This document shows, piece by piece, positions 15,073 to 22,795 of a stretch of DNA of 37,174 nucleotides (its first letter is position 1; each line of letters starts with the position of its first letter). This DNA comes from Thermodesulfobacteriota bacterium. GTDB lineage: Bacteria; Desulfobacterota; Deferrisomatia; Deferrisomatales; JACRMM01. The stretch covers positions 1-37,174 of the forward strand of contig JBFLZB010000023.1 in assembly GCA_040756475.1 (NCBI GenBank), given 5' to 3'. The translations under genes were made by a program, and so were the position numbers. The notes below the pieces were generated by a model. It did not search any database and had not been told where the DNA came from. It was given only the letters and a program-made list of their open reading frames with translations.

Positions 15073-16578
15073 TTAGTGGTTATGGCCGTCGCCGAAGCTG
15101 CCCTTGGCGAGGTGGGCCTTGAGGCCGAAGCCGCCCTCGGTTGCGTAGGCCTCCCCGGCCTGGAGCCCGGCGGTGATCTCGGCGCGGAGCTCGTTTCCGC
15201 GCCCCACGGTCACGGGCCGGGCCTCGAACCCGTCCCCCTCCTGGACGAAGACCACGGTGCGGCCGTCCACGTTGAGGAGCGCGGTCCGGGGCACGAGCAC
15301 CGCCACGTCGGCCTCGTCCACCACCACCTCGCCGTTGACGAACATGCCCGGCTTCCATGCCCCCCTGGGGTTGGGCAGGCTCACCCGGGCCAGCCCGGCC
15401 CGGGTCTCGGAATCCACGGCGGGACTCACGTAGGTGATCTTCCCCTCGGCAGCGAGCCCGTCGCCGGTGGAGACGATGGCCCGGAGCCCCGCGCGGACCT
15501 GGCCCACGTCCTTGGGGTAGACGCTGAGGTCCACCCACACCGTGGCCAGGTCGGCCACCACGTAGGCGTCCGTCTCGTCGGTGAGGAGCTCGCCCCGGGT
15601 CACGTGGTGCTCGATCACCTGCCCGGCGAAGGGGGCCTTGAGCTCGTACCAGGCCAGGCGATCCTCGGGCTCCTGGTCCTCGGCCAGGCGCTGGACCGCC
15701 GGCTCGTCCAGGCCGAACACGTGGAGCTTGCGCTCCGCCGACCGCAGCCCCAAGCGGGCGACGTCGGCGGCGTGGCGCGCCTCCAGCAGGGCCTTGCGGA
15801 CCTCGAAGCCCACCTGGTCCCGGGCCGAGGCGTACTCGGCGCGGGACTTCTGCAGGGCGTTCTCGGCCGCCAGGAACTCCTCCTGACTGGAGATCTGCTT
15901 GTCGAAGAGGGTCTTCTCCCGCTGGTAGGTCTGCTGGGCGAAGGTCTGTTCGGAGTAGGCCGAGACGAGGCGGCTGCGGTACTCCCCGGCCTGGGAGCCG
16001 TCCAGGGACTCCAGGCCCTCCAGGGACGGTGACCGGTCGAGCAGTTCCAGGATCTTCTGCACGTTGTCGTGGACCGCCTGGGCCCGCTCCAGGTCGGTGC
16101 GGGCGAGCTGGGTCTCCTGGGCGGCCGAGAGGAAGGCCACCTTGGCCTCCCCGAGCTCCGGGCTCTCCAGCACGGCCATCACCTGGCCCTCCTTCACCCG
16201 GTCGCCGAGCCCCACCCGCACCTCCCGGACGTAGCCCCGCACCCGGGGCACCACGTGGGCGAGCCGGTCGGTGGGCATGGCCACCTTGCCCGGGACCTTG
16301 AGGACGAGGCCGAGCTTGCCGGCCCCGGCGGTGCGGACCACGATTCCGAGCTCCTTGAGCTCGTGGGCGTCCAGGTGGACTCGGCCCTCGCCCTCGTGCT
16401 CGTCGTGCTCCTCGCCGTGTTCTTCGCCGCGCTCGTCCTCGTGGTCCCCGTCCTCGTGCTTCTCCTCTTGATGCTCCACGCCCTTCGTCCCGTGCTGGTC
16501 CTCGGCGGCGAGGGAGGGGGACGCCCAAGCGAGGGCGGCGAGCAGGCAGGTGGTCGCGATTGCGATCTTCCGGTTCAT
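15073..16578 (-). CDS. cusB: CusB/CzcB-type periplasmic adaptor
   Basis: The 501-residue protein has a signal peptide (CLLAALAWASPSLAA). A His/Asp/Glu-rich linker follows at about residues 27-66. Then come a lipoyl/barrel-sandwich half (VVPRVRGYVREVRVGLGDRVKEGQ), a long coiled coil (residues about 140-280) and the second half (YELKAPFAGQVIEHHVTRGE). Beta-barrel and membrane-proximal domains with a GHNH end complete it. This is the membrane-fusion subunit bridging the RND pump and the outer-membrane factor. The acidic His-rich segment is likely to bind metal ions, as in several CzcB proteins. It follows the outer-membrane factor gene by 13 bases with a GAGGAG ribosome site. Confidence 0.92.
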   Translation of the reverse strand: MNRKIAIATTCLLAALAWASPSLAAEDQHGTKGVEHQEEKHEDGDHEDERGEEHGEEHDEHEGEGRVHLDAHELKELGIVVRTAGAGKLGLVLKVPGKVAMPTDRLAHVVPRVRGYVREVRVGLGDRVKEGQVMAVLESPELGEAKVAFLSAAQETQLARTDLERAQAVHDNVQKILELLDRSPSLEGLESLDGSQAGEYRSRLVSAYSEQTFAQQTYQREKTLFDKQISSQEEFLAAENALQKSRAEYASARDQVGFEVRKALLEARHAADVARLGLRSAERKLHVFGLDEPAVQRLAEDQEPEDRLAWYELKAPFAGQVIEHHVTRGELLTDETDAYVVADLATVWVDLSVYPKDVGQVRAGLRAIVSTGDGLAAEGKITYVSPAVDSETRAGLARVSLPNPRGAWKPGMFVNGEVVVDEADVAVLVPRTALLNVDGRTVVFVQEGDGFEARPVTVGRGNELRAEITAGLQAGEAYATEGGFGLKAHLAKGSFGDGHNH

Positions 16579-16591
16579 GGCTGGGTCTCCT

Positions 16592-17860
16592 CTATCGGGT
16601 CTCGGTGCCCTGGGGGGCGCCGGAGTTTGCAGAAGCGAGCCTCCCCGTCAGACGGGCGAGGCGGGTCCTGGCCAAATGGTAGACCTCCTGGGCGTCCAGG
16701 AGCTGGGTGCGGGCCTCCACCACGGCGCGCTGGACGTCGAGGAGGCGCTGGAGGTCGAACTTGCCGAGGCGGTACCCCTCCCGAACCGCCTCGAAGGCGG
16801 CCTCGGCGTCGGGCAGGAGGCGCTCGGTCAGGGTTTGCGCCTCGACCTGCGCGGTCTCCGCCTCCTGGTAGGCGGCCGCGAGCTCAGCCCGGAGCCGCAG
16901 GAGCGCCCCCCGGGCCTCGGCCCGGGCCTTGTTGAGACCGGCCCGCGCCTCCCCCACTCCCCCCTGGTTCCGGTCGAAAAGGGGTAGCGGCAGGGAGACC
17001 CCGACGAGGCCGGTGACCTCGTCCCCGGCGCCCACCGCGCGCAGCCCGCCCGAGAGGGTCAGATCGGGCACGGCCAGGGATCGCGCCGCTTCAAGGCCTG
17101 CCTTCTTCTGGGCGATCTCGGCCTCCCACCGGGCCAGGTCGGGGTTGTCGGGCAGGAGCGCTTCGAGCTCCGCTTCGGGCGGGAAGGGCACAGCGGCCGC
17201 GAGGGAACCCGCGAGGGTCCCCACCTCGCCCCCAGTCCCGCCCCAGAGCGCGGCGAGGCGCCGTCTCGCCCCCTCCCACCGGGATTGGGCCCGTCGCAGC
17301 TCGATCCGCGCCGAGGAGACGGCGACCCGGGCCTGGGTCTTCTCGATGGGCGAGACCTTCCCGGCGTCTACCCGCTCCTCCACCGCCCGGAGGCCGCGCT
17401 CGGTCAGGTCGGACAGGACCTCGGCTTGGGCGAGCCGCTCCTGGGCCGCCAAGGCCTCGAAGAAGGCGGTGTGCACCTCCGCCAGGAGGTCCTGCCGAGC
17501 CGACGCCTGGTCCCAGTGTGCCAGGTCGGCTTCCAGGGCGGCCGCCTGCCGCCGCTTCGCCCGCTTGCCGCCCAGCTCCAGGGCCTGCTCCAGGGCCAGG
17601 GTCGTCTCGAGGGCGTCGCCGCCCCCGGCGGCGCCCAGCTCTTCGACTTCCAGCGAGACCTCGGGGTTTGGACGGAGCCCGGCTTGAAGGGCCGCGCCCT
17701 CTCGGGCCGCGGCCTCGGCCGAGGCCGCCTGCAGGGTGGGGTGCCCGGCCAGGACCCGGGCGGTGACCTCTTCCAGGGTCAGGCCGCCGGACGCCCCGGC
17801 CTGGTTCGCCAGGGCCAGGGCCAGGCCCCCGGCGAGCCAGAGAACTCTCGGTGGTGTCAT
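16592..17860 (-). CDS. cusC: CzcC/CusC-type outer-membrane efflux protein (TolC family)
   Basis: The 422-residue product starts at ATG 17860 after a GGAGGAG site and has a signal peptide (LWLAGGLALALANQAGA). Two TolC-type repeats follow with long alpha-helical coiled coils. Typical features are LTLEEVTARVLAGHPTLQAA at the start, LRPNPEVSLEVEELGA, and GLVGVSLPLPLFDRNQGGVGE in the second half. It would form the outer-membrane channel for the RND pump. Length is normal for the CzcC family. A 179-base gap with a strong hairpin separates it from the His-rich gene upstream. Confidence 0.9.
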   Translation of the reverse strand: MTPPRVLWLAGGLALALANQAGASGGLTLEEVTARVLAGHPTLQAASAEAAAREGAALQAGLRPNPEVSLEVEELGAAGGGDALETTLALEQALELGGKRAKRRQAAALEADLAHWDQASARQDLLAEVHTAFFEALAAQERLAQAEVLSDLTERGLRAVEERVDAGKVSPIEKTQARVAVSSARIELRRAQSRWEGARRRLAALWGGTGGEVGTLAGSLAAAVPFPPEAELEALLPDNPDLARWEAEIAQKKAGLEAARSLAVPDLTLSGGLRAVGAGDEVTGLVGVSLPLPLFDRNQGGVGEARAGLNKARAEARGALLRLRAELAAAYQEAETAQVEAQTLTERLLPDAEAAFEAVREGYRLGKFDLQRLLDVQRAVVEARTQLLDAQEVYHLARTRLARLTGRLASANSGAPQGTETR

Positions 17861-18014
17861 GTCGCTCCTCCGAAATCGAAAGCAGTGAGTGGGTTCTTTG
17901 CTGCCGCCCGCGTTCGGGACCTCGGGCGCGCAAGTGGGACAATCGCGGCAGGCCGCTGGCAGGCCCTCTGAGGCCGTGCCGGACGCGCCGAGAACGAGCA
18001 GGGGTCGGATGGAC

Positions 18015-18034
18015 CCGGTCCCGGCGGGGACCGG
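18015..18034 (-). promoter_or_regulatory. Perfect 8-bp hairpin between the His-rich gene and cusC
   Basis: CCGGTCCC and GGGACCGG form an 8-base-pair stem with a four-base loop, five bases beyond the stop of the His-rich gene. No run of T follows on the minus strand, so it is not a classic terminator. It could stabilise or process the message. The remaining bases to 17861 hold no recognised gene. Confidence 0.5.
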
Positions 18035-18039
18035 AGGGA

Positions 18040-18492
18040 TCAAATCCGCAGGATGATGCTCCGGATGGAGCGGAGGGCGACGGGGGGAGGCGAAGGGGAG
18101 AGGCCTTGATGTTTCAGGCGCAGGCTGAAGAGAACGGCGCCCCCGGACACGGGAAGTGTCAGCATGGGAGGTTGCGCGACACCGTGCGCCGGACCCCCGA
18201 GAGCCGACCGGCTGCGGCGCAGCCCGTCCACCGAGATCTCCTCGTGCTCGCAGGTGTGCTCGTCCGGCGGCGTCTCCGAGGAGCCGGAGGCCGGCCGGTG
18301 CTGGTCGGGCTCCCTGTCGTGATGGCGATGGGCTGCGTGGCCGCCGGCCTCCACCACGGCGTGCCCGTCCTCCCCGGTGCAGAGCAGGAAGGCCGTGCCC
18401 GCCAACACCGAGGTCGGGAGCAGCAGGACGAAGACGAGCCCGGCCGCGAGCGCCCGCCAACGGCCGCCCCCGCTCCGCAGGCGAGATCTCAC
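18040..18492 (-). CDS. His-rich exported protein of the efflux locus
   Basis: GTG 18492 overlaps the DsbC-like stop as GTGA and opens 150 residues. A signal peptide (ALAAGLVFVLLLPTSVLAG) is followed by AFLLCTGEDGHAVVEAGGHA, then AHRHHDREPDQHR and DEHTCEHEEI. It ends with a hydrophobic, basic RSIRSIILRI. Clustered His, Asp, Glu and a few Cys suggest periplasmic metal binding. Proteins opening LCxGxDGH and lying just upstream of CzcC/CusC genes are, as I recall, widespread but uncharacterised. A metal chaperone or buffer for the pump encoded downstream is plausible. Confidence 0.7.
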   Translation of the reverse strand: MRSRLRSGGGRWRALAAGLVFVLLLPTSVLAGTAFLLCTGEDGHAVVEAGGHAAHRHHDREPDQHRPASGSSETPPDEHTCEHEEISVDGLRRSRSALGGPAHGVAQPPMLTLPVSGGAVLFSLRLKHQGLSPSPPPVALRSIRSIILRI

Positions 18493-19286
18493 TTCGGGGC
18501 CCTCTGGTCCTCGTCGAGGTACGCGAGGATCTTCTCCGCCGTCTTGTAGCCGGGAGCCACTCTCCCGTCGGGGAAGACCAGGGTAGGCGTGGAGCGGATC
18601 CCGAGGGCCTGAGCCAGCGCTTCGTTCTTCTCGATCTGGTCGGTCTCGCAGGTCGGGTCGGGAATGGGCCTGCCTTCGAGGCTGGCTTCGAGCAGGGCCT
18701 CGGAGCGGGCGCAGACGATCGCCTGGGCCTTGCGCCGGGCGTCGGGGTGGCTCTTCAGGGGAAACATCTTGACGAAGAAGGCGACGTCGGGGCGCTGTTC
18801 CACCACGCGCTTCATCTCGGGGTGAATCTTCCGGCAGTAGGGGCACTCCGGATCGTCGAAGACGACGACCTTGTGGGGCGCCTTCGGATCGCCGATCACC
18901 ACGGCGTCGTCCAAGGGGATCGAGGCCGCGTCCACGCGGTTCAGCCCGATGGCCCGCTCCCGGGTGAGACTCTCCCGGCTCTGGATCTCGACCACGTCAC
19001 CGGCGATCAGGAAGCGCTTCGAGAAGTCGACGTAGGCCGGAATCTTCCGCCCCTGCTTCTCCACGTCCACGGCCCAGAGGCCTGGGACCTTGCTCTCCCG
19101 CACATCCAGGACGCCGTCGACCATGCCGCCGAGGAGACTCCCCGCCTCCTCCCGACTCAGGCTGTGGCAGTCGGTGCACTTGCCCTCTCCGCAGCCGCCG
19201 TCGCCGAAGGCGAGGGACTGCCCGGTCCAGCTCAGCACGACGGCCAGCGTCCAGACCGGGGCCAGCTTCGAAATCTTGTAGGACAT
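18489..19286 (-). CDS. DsbC-like thiol:disulfide protein with haem-type CXXCH
   Basis: From ATG 19286 the 265-residue product has a signal sequence. A CTDCH motif lies at residues 37-41, followed by a DsbC-type dimerisation region (GVLDVRESKVPGLWAVDVE). The thioredoxin fold has the active site DDPECPYCRKIHPE (Cys148, Cys151) and cis-Pro (IRSTPTLVFPDG). The CXXCH could bind haem c or act as an extra redox pair. DsbC-type proteins isomerise or reduce wrong disulfides in the periplasm. Placed just after CcsA and ResB, it probably keeps apocytochrome cysteines reduced. The upstream 38 bases contain a hairpin at 19301-19317. Confidence 0.85.
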   Translation of the reverse strand: MSYKISKLAPVWTLAVVLSWTGQSLAFGDGGCGEGKCTDCHSLSREEAGSLLGGMVDGVLDVRESKVPGLWAVDVEKQGRKIPAYVDFSKRFLIAGDVVEIQSRESLTRERAIGLNRVDAASIPLDDAVVIGDPKAPHKVVVFDDPECPYCRKIHPEMKRVVEQRPDVAFFVKMFPLKSHPDARRKAQAIVCARSEALLEASLEGRPIPDPTCETDQIEKNEALAQALGIRSTPTLVFPDGRVAPGYKTAEKILAYLDEDQRAPK

Positions 19287-19300
19287 TGCACTCTTCTCCT

Positions 19301-19317
19301 GGGAACCGTTGGTTCCC
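19301..19317 (-). promoter_or_regulatory. 7-bp hairpin between ccsA and the DsbC-like gene
   Basis: GGGAACC, a GTT loop and GGTTCCC form a perfect stem seven bases beyond the ccsA stop and just ahead of the ribosome site of the DsbC-like gene. No T tract follows. It may set relative expression of the two genes. Confidence 0.45.
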
Positions 19318-19324
19318 GCGTCGC

Positions 19325-20143
19325 TCATCCGTAGCTGTGGAGCCCGGAGAGCACGAAATTCACGCCCCAGTAGGTGAACATGGTGGCCCCGAAGCCCACG
19401 ATGGAGAGCCAGGCCAGGCGCGGTCCCTTCCAGCCGGCCGTGAAACGGGCGTGGAGGTAGGCCGCGTAGACGAACCAGGTGATCAGCGACCAGGTCTCCT
19501 TCGGGTCCCAGCTCCAGTAGGTGCCCCAGGCGTAGTTGGCCCAGATGGCCCCGGTGAGGATGCCCGCGGTGAGGAACGGGAAGCCGAAGGCGATCGCCCG
19601 GTAGGAGAGGTCGTCGAGGGCCTTGCGCGGCGGCACCGAGCCTCCGGTCCCGTCACCCCGGAAGACGTAGACCAGGCTCACTGCGAAGGCGATAGCGAAG
19701 GCGCCGTACCCGAGGAAGCAGGTCACGACGTGGGCGGTGAGCCAGTTGGACTGGAGCGCCGGCACCAGGGGCTGGAGCTCCGCCGAGATCCTGGGGTTCA
19801 GGGACACGATGGCGATGGAGAGCCCCCCGAGAGGCGCCACGAAAGCCCCCAGCGCCCTGGTCCCGAGCCGCCACTCGAAAATCAGGTACACGGCCACGAT
19901 GCACCAGGCGAAGAAGACCTTCGACTCGTACATGTTGGAGAGGGGCATGTAGGCGAAGCCGAGCTTCTGGCTCTCCAGGTAGCGCACCGCGAAGGCCGCG
20001 GTGTTGATGAGGAGGCCGGCCAGGCACACGGCCGAGGCGGCGACACCGAGGCGGCGTTCTTGCCGCGCGACCAGGTGCAGGGCGTAGAGCACGGTAGCGG
20101 CGAAGTACGCGACCATGCTCGCGTTGAACAGGGTGACGTTCAT
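19325..20143 (-). CDS. ccsA: CcsA/ResC cytochrome c synthase subunit
   Basis: This 272-residue polytopic protein has about eight membrane helices and the tryptophan-rich haem-handling motif NYAWGTYWSWDPKETWSLIT. Conserved histidines, for example in LTAHVVTCFLGYGAF and AAYLHARF, are also present. It matches CcsA/ResC of system II cytochrome c biogenesis, which exports haem and joins it to CXXCH motifs together with ResB. Its start is 13 bases after the ResB stop, with GAGGAGGAG upstream, so the pair is co-translated. The many multihaem cytochromes encoded in the same window are natural substrates. Confidence 0.93.
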   Translation of the reverse strand: MNVTLFNASMVAYFAATVLYALHLVARQERRLGVAASAVCLAGLLINTAAFAVRYLESQKLGFAYMPLSNMYESKVFFAWCIVAVYLIFEWRLGTRALGAFVAPLGGLSIAIVSLNPRISAELQPLVPALQSNWLTAHVVTCFLGYGAFAIAFAVSLVYVFRGDGTGGSVPPRKALDDLSYRAIAFGFPFLTAGILTGAIWANYAWGTYWSWDPKETWSLITWFVYAAYLHARFTAGWKGPRLAWLSIVGFGATMFTYWGVNFVLSGLHSYG

Positions 20144-20156
20144 TCCGTTCTCCTCC

Positions 20157-21533
20157 TCAGCCCGCCGCGCGCTGCGCCCGGGAAGTGAGTTCGGTCCGCT
20201 CGCGCAACGTTCGCTCCAGTTCCTCGAAGGCGTCCCGGAACGCGGACAAGTTCTTCGAGGCCGCGCCGGCGAGGGTCAGCCGCCCGTCTTCGATGCGCAC
20301 CCAGACCCTTCGGTGGGAGGCGAAGAACGCCATCAGGGTGCCGAGGGTGAGCAGGAGCGAGCCTGCCCAGATCAGGGGGACCCCGGGGTCCTTGGCGACC
20401 TGGAGCCCCGTGTACCACCGGCCGGGCAGAAGGCCCGCGAGCTGGAAGACCTGCTCCCCGCCGCGGCGCTGGTCGAAGTTGGGGAAGTTCTGGAGCACCA
20501 CAAAGGGCTCGCCGACGTGGGCGTGGCTGTTCGGGCCCTCGGCCACGAGGACGAGCTGGGCCGCCGGGCCGAAGCCGTTGTAGTTCTCTGCCGTGGCCAC
20601 GACCTCAACGGAGAGATCGCTTCCCGGGACCCGTATGGTGCTTTCCTCGGGGACCTGCACCGGTGCCAGGACCTGGTCGCCCCCCGGGCTCACGGCCTTG
20701 AGGACGGCGCCGCCCCCGCTCTTGCCGTAGCTAGACTGGTAGAAGTAGATCCCGTCCTGGATCAGGGGGTCGTTCACTTCGATGGTCTTCTTCTCCACGA
20801 CGTTGCCGTTCCGACGCACCTCGAGCCGGCTCAAGTAGTCCTTGGGGCGGCCGTCGGGGTAGGTGTGGAGCTCGAAGGACTCGCAGGCGATCTCGAAGGG
20901 GAGCGTCAGCATCCCGCCGTCCCGGAGCTGGACGGAGGCGACTGACTCGCCCTCCACGATGTTCACGAAGCCCTTGAACCCGTAGCGCGCGCCGACGATG
21001 CCGCCGAGGAAGAAGAGCACGAGGCTCGCGTGGGCCACGTAGGCCCCGAGCCGGGCCCAGGGCTGCTTCTGGACGAACCAGGCAAAGGCCCCTTCCTCGA
21101 GATGCATGCTGGGAGTGCCCAGCTTCTCCCGGAGCACTTCCTCCACGACGCCGGCCGCGCCCTCCCGCGTTGCCCAGGACGATTGCAAGGGTTTGGTCGC
21201 CAGTTCTCCGGCGGTGACGTGCTGGTCGCGCCGAATCGAACGCAGTGCGGCGGGGAGCCGGCGCAGCGAACACACCAGGGTGTTCAGGAGCAGCAGCGCG
21301 AGGAGCAGCTCGAACCACCATGAGTGGTACATGTCCACGAGGTTGAGCACCTCGAAGACCCGCGCCAGCGTCGGCCCGTACGACTCGATGTAAGCGTGAG
21401 GGTCGGCCTGCTGCTGGATCACCGTGCCGAAGACGCTCGTCCCGGCCAGGGCGAAGAACAGGAAGATCGTGAGCTTGAGCGAGGCCAGGGTGTCGAGGAC
21501 CCTGGACGCAAACGGTTTGTCCCGTGTGGCCAT
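20157..21533 (-). CDS. resB: ResB cytochrome c biogenesis protein
   Basis: The 458-residue product from ATG 21533 (GGAGGAG upstream) has the ResB plan. Two N-terminal helices include TLASLKLTIFLFFALAGTSV, and a third follows after WFELLLALLLLNTL. A further helix (YVAHASLVLFFLGGIVGARY), a large periplasmic domain (EVNDPLIQDGIYFYQSSYG) and a last helix after GLQVAKDPGVPLIWAG complete it. It works with CcsA to deliver haem and reduced apocytochrome on the outer face of the inner membrane. A strong 10-bp inverted repeat lies 18 bases before the start. Confidence 0.92.
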   Translation of the reverse strand: MATRDKPFASRVLDTLASLKLTIFLFFALAGTSVFGTVIQQQADPHAYIESYGPTLARVFEVLNLVDMYHSWWFELLLALLLLNTLVCSLRRLPAALRSIRRDQHVTAGELATKPLQSSWATREGAAGVVEEVLREKLGTPSMHLEEGAFAWFVQKQPWARLGAYVAHASLVLFFLGGIVGARYGFKGFVNIVEGESVASVQLRDGGMLTLPFEIACESFELHTYPDGRPKDYLSRLEVRRNGNVVEKKTIEVNDPLIQDGIYFYQSSYGKSGGGAVLKAVSPGGDQVLAPVQVPEESTIRVPGSDLSVEVVATAENYNGFGPAAQLVLVAEGPNSHAHVGEPFVVLQNFPNFDQRRGGEQVFQLAGLLPGRWYTGLQVAKDPGVPLIWAGSLLLTLGTLMAFFASHRRVWVRIEDGRLTLAGAASKNLSAFRDAFEELERTLRERTELTSRAQRAAG

Positions 21534-21550
21534 GACCGCTCCTCCGCGCA

Positions 21551-21572
21551 GCGCACCTCGCACGAGGTGCGC
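21551..21572 (-). promoter_or_regulatory. Perfect 10-bp inverted repeat upstream of resB
   Basis: GCGCACCTCG and CGAGGTGCGC are separated by two bases and would form a very stable hairpin in the leader between the Cys-rich gene and resB. There is no T run. It could be an operator or an RNA element setting resB expression. Confidence 0.5.
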
Positions 21573-21651
21573 CGCGCACCGCGCCGCATTCGGGGCGCGG
21601 GCGTCGTCGAGGGAGAAAGAGACCGGAAAGGGTTGGAATCGGCGGAGCGGG

Positions 21652-22014
21652 TCAGCCGGCGATGGGCACGGGAGCGGGAGGGGCCTCGACGGCCGATGGG
21701 AGAGCGGCCGCACGGCAGGGGGGCACCACGGAAGTGACGCCCAGGGGCTGGATCTTGGGAGTGCTGCTGAACCCGGGGACCTGGGAGCAGGGGCAGGGAC
21801 AAAGGCAGTTGGTGTCGCAGTCCGGCGCCTTCGGCGCCGAGGCGCCGCAGCACCCCGACCCTGCGATCGACACGTCACACGCGCTCGACGACGGCGACGC
21901 CTCGACGCAGTGGGGAGCCGCGAGGGACCAGGCCAGCGCGGCGAGCACGAGGACCACGCAGAGCTTGAGATAGCGAAACGAATGGATACCGATGACACCC
22001 AATGTCAACTCCAT
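21652..22014 (-). CDS. Small Cys-rich exported protein, second copy
   Basis: The 120-residue product has a signal-like helix (LKLCVVLVLAALAWSLAAPHC), a Cys-rich core (GSGCCGASAPKAPDCDTNCL followed by CPCPC) and a Pro-rich tail ending PPAPVPIAG. It resembles the 10060-10398 protein in order of elements though not closely in sequence. It is the first gene after the promoter at 22035-22064, and no Shine-Dalgarno site is visible in the short leader. Resemblance and position before ResB suggest a shared role in cytochrome maturation or metal handling. The function is unknown. Confidence 0.6.
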   Translation of the reverse strand: MELTLGVIGIHSFRYLKLCVVLVLAALAWSLAAPHCVEASPSSSACDVSIAGSGCCGASAPKAPDCDTNCLCPCPCSQVPGFSSTPKIQPLGVTSVVPPCRAAALPSAVEAPPAPVPIAG

Positions 22015-22034
22015 CAGTCGGGATAGTGTGCCGG

Positions 22035-22064
22035 ATTGTACGAGTTCGGCCTGGCTGGCGTCAA
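22035..22064 (-). promoter_or_regulatory. Sigma-70 promoter for the Cys-rich/resB/ccsA operon
   Basis: On the minus strand TTGACG (22059-22064) and TACAAT (22035-22040) are separated by 18 bases. Transcription would begin near 22028, giving a leader of about 14 bases before ATG 22014. Confidence 0.6.
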
Positions 22065-22176
22065 ATTAGAACCGTCTCACGTTGGTGGTGCTCCTCGTCC
22101 GCTCGGGGTACTCAGCAGGTCTCATTCGCGCCGTCCAGACCCAGGCGGCGACTGCGGTGACCCCGGCGACCAGGGG

Positions 22177-22198
22177 CTTCGCGAACGCTTCGCGAACG
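22177..22198. repeat. Tandem 11-bp repeat carrying TTCGCGAA palindromes
   Basis: CTTCGCGAACG occurs twice with no gap (22177-22187 and 22188-22198). Each copy contains the 8-bp palindrome TTCGCGAA, so two identical sites face the same side of the helix one turn apart. A regulator binding site is possible. Confidence 0.5.
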
Positions 22199-22308
22199 GG
22201 AGGAAAGCCGACTCGAAGAGGGACGCCCACACGGCCAGCATGGGGGAGCCCCAGCACCCGACCACGAAGCACGCACCCGCGCGGAGTTTTCCTCTCCGTA
22301 CCCCCCCC

Positions 22309-22339
22309 TTGATTCCGGACCATAGTACGGACATTAGAC
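22309..22339 (+). promoter_or_regulatory. MerR-type promoter and operator
   Basis: TTGATT (22309-22314) and TTAGAC (22334-22339) are separated by 19 bases, the over-long spacer typical of MerR-activated promoters. Within the spacer lies the dyad TCCGGAC-CATA-GTACGGA (22314-22331), one base away from the classic mer operator half-sites TCCGTAC/GTACGGA. MerR would repress without mercury and untwist the DNA with it. The promoter reads into merR itself, so the regulator is autoregulated. Confidence 0.82.
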
Positions 22340-22360
22340 TGGCAGTGAGGAGGTGACGAG

Positions 22361-22795
22361 ATGAGGGGTCTAACGATCGGGCAGGTGGCGAGAGAGGCTG
22401 GGGTGGGCGTCGAGACGGTTCGGTTCTATGAACGGAAGGGCTTGGTGGACCAGCCGGAGCGACCCGATTCGGGGTTTCGCCGCTACCCGGCGACCGTGGT
22501 GGATCGGATCCGCTTTCTCCGACACGCGCAGGCTCTCGGGTTCACTCTCAAGGAAGCAGCGGAGCTTCTGTCCCTGCGCGTTGACCCGCAGGTGAGCTGC
22601 GCCGAGGTGAGGTCCCGAGCCGAAGCGAAGGTGGCGGGCATCGAGGCGAAGATCGCCGCTCTCGAACGCATGCGAGACGTGCTGGGGCGCTTGGTTTCCG
22701 CGTGCTCCGGCCGCGGCCCCACGAGCGAGTGCCCGATCCTCGATGCCCTGCAACATCCCCCGGCGGGGGCTGGCTCCCAAGGAGAGGAACTATGA
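22361..22795 (+). CDS. merR: MerR mercury-responsive regulator
   Basis: This 144-residue MerR-family protein has the N-terminal winged helix (LTIGQVAREAGVGVETVRFY) and a dimerisation helix. Three cysteines sit at positions equivalent to the Hg(II) ligands of MerR: Cys80, Cys115 and Cys124. The nine-residue spacing in ACSGRGPTSECPIL matches the Tn501 protein. A GAGGAGG site precedes ATG 22361. Unlike most Gram-negative mer operons it is the first gene of the operon rather than divergent. Its TGA overlaps the next ATG. Confidence 0.92.
   Translation: MRGLTIGQVAREAGVGVETVRFYERKGLVDQPERPDSGFRRYPATVVDRIRFLRHAQALGFTLKEAAELLSLRVDPQVSCAEVRSRAEAKVAGIEAKIAALERMRDVLGRLVSACSGRGPTSECPILDALQHPPAGAGSQGEEL

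Larger units (their letters stand above)
22015..22360. other. Divergent regulatory gap of 346 bases
   Basis: This stretch separates the minus-strand Cys-rich/resB/efflux run from the plus-strand mercury operon. It holds a promoter at each end (22035-22064 and 22309-22339) and a tandem pair of TTCGCGAA palindromes (22177-22198). A run of C lies at 22301-22308. Short open frames on both strands have no ribosome site or recognisable product. Confidence 0.6.

Noticed and set aside
22066-22334. Short open frames on both strands of the divergent gap
   Set aside because: They lack ribosome sites and recognisable products and overlap promoter elements.
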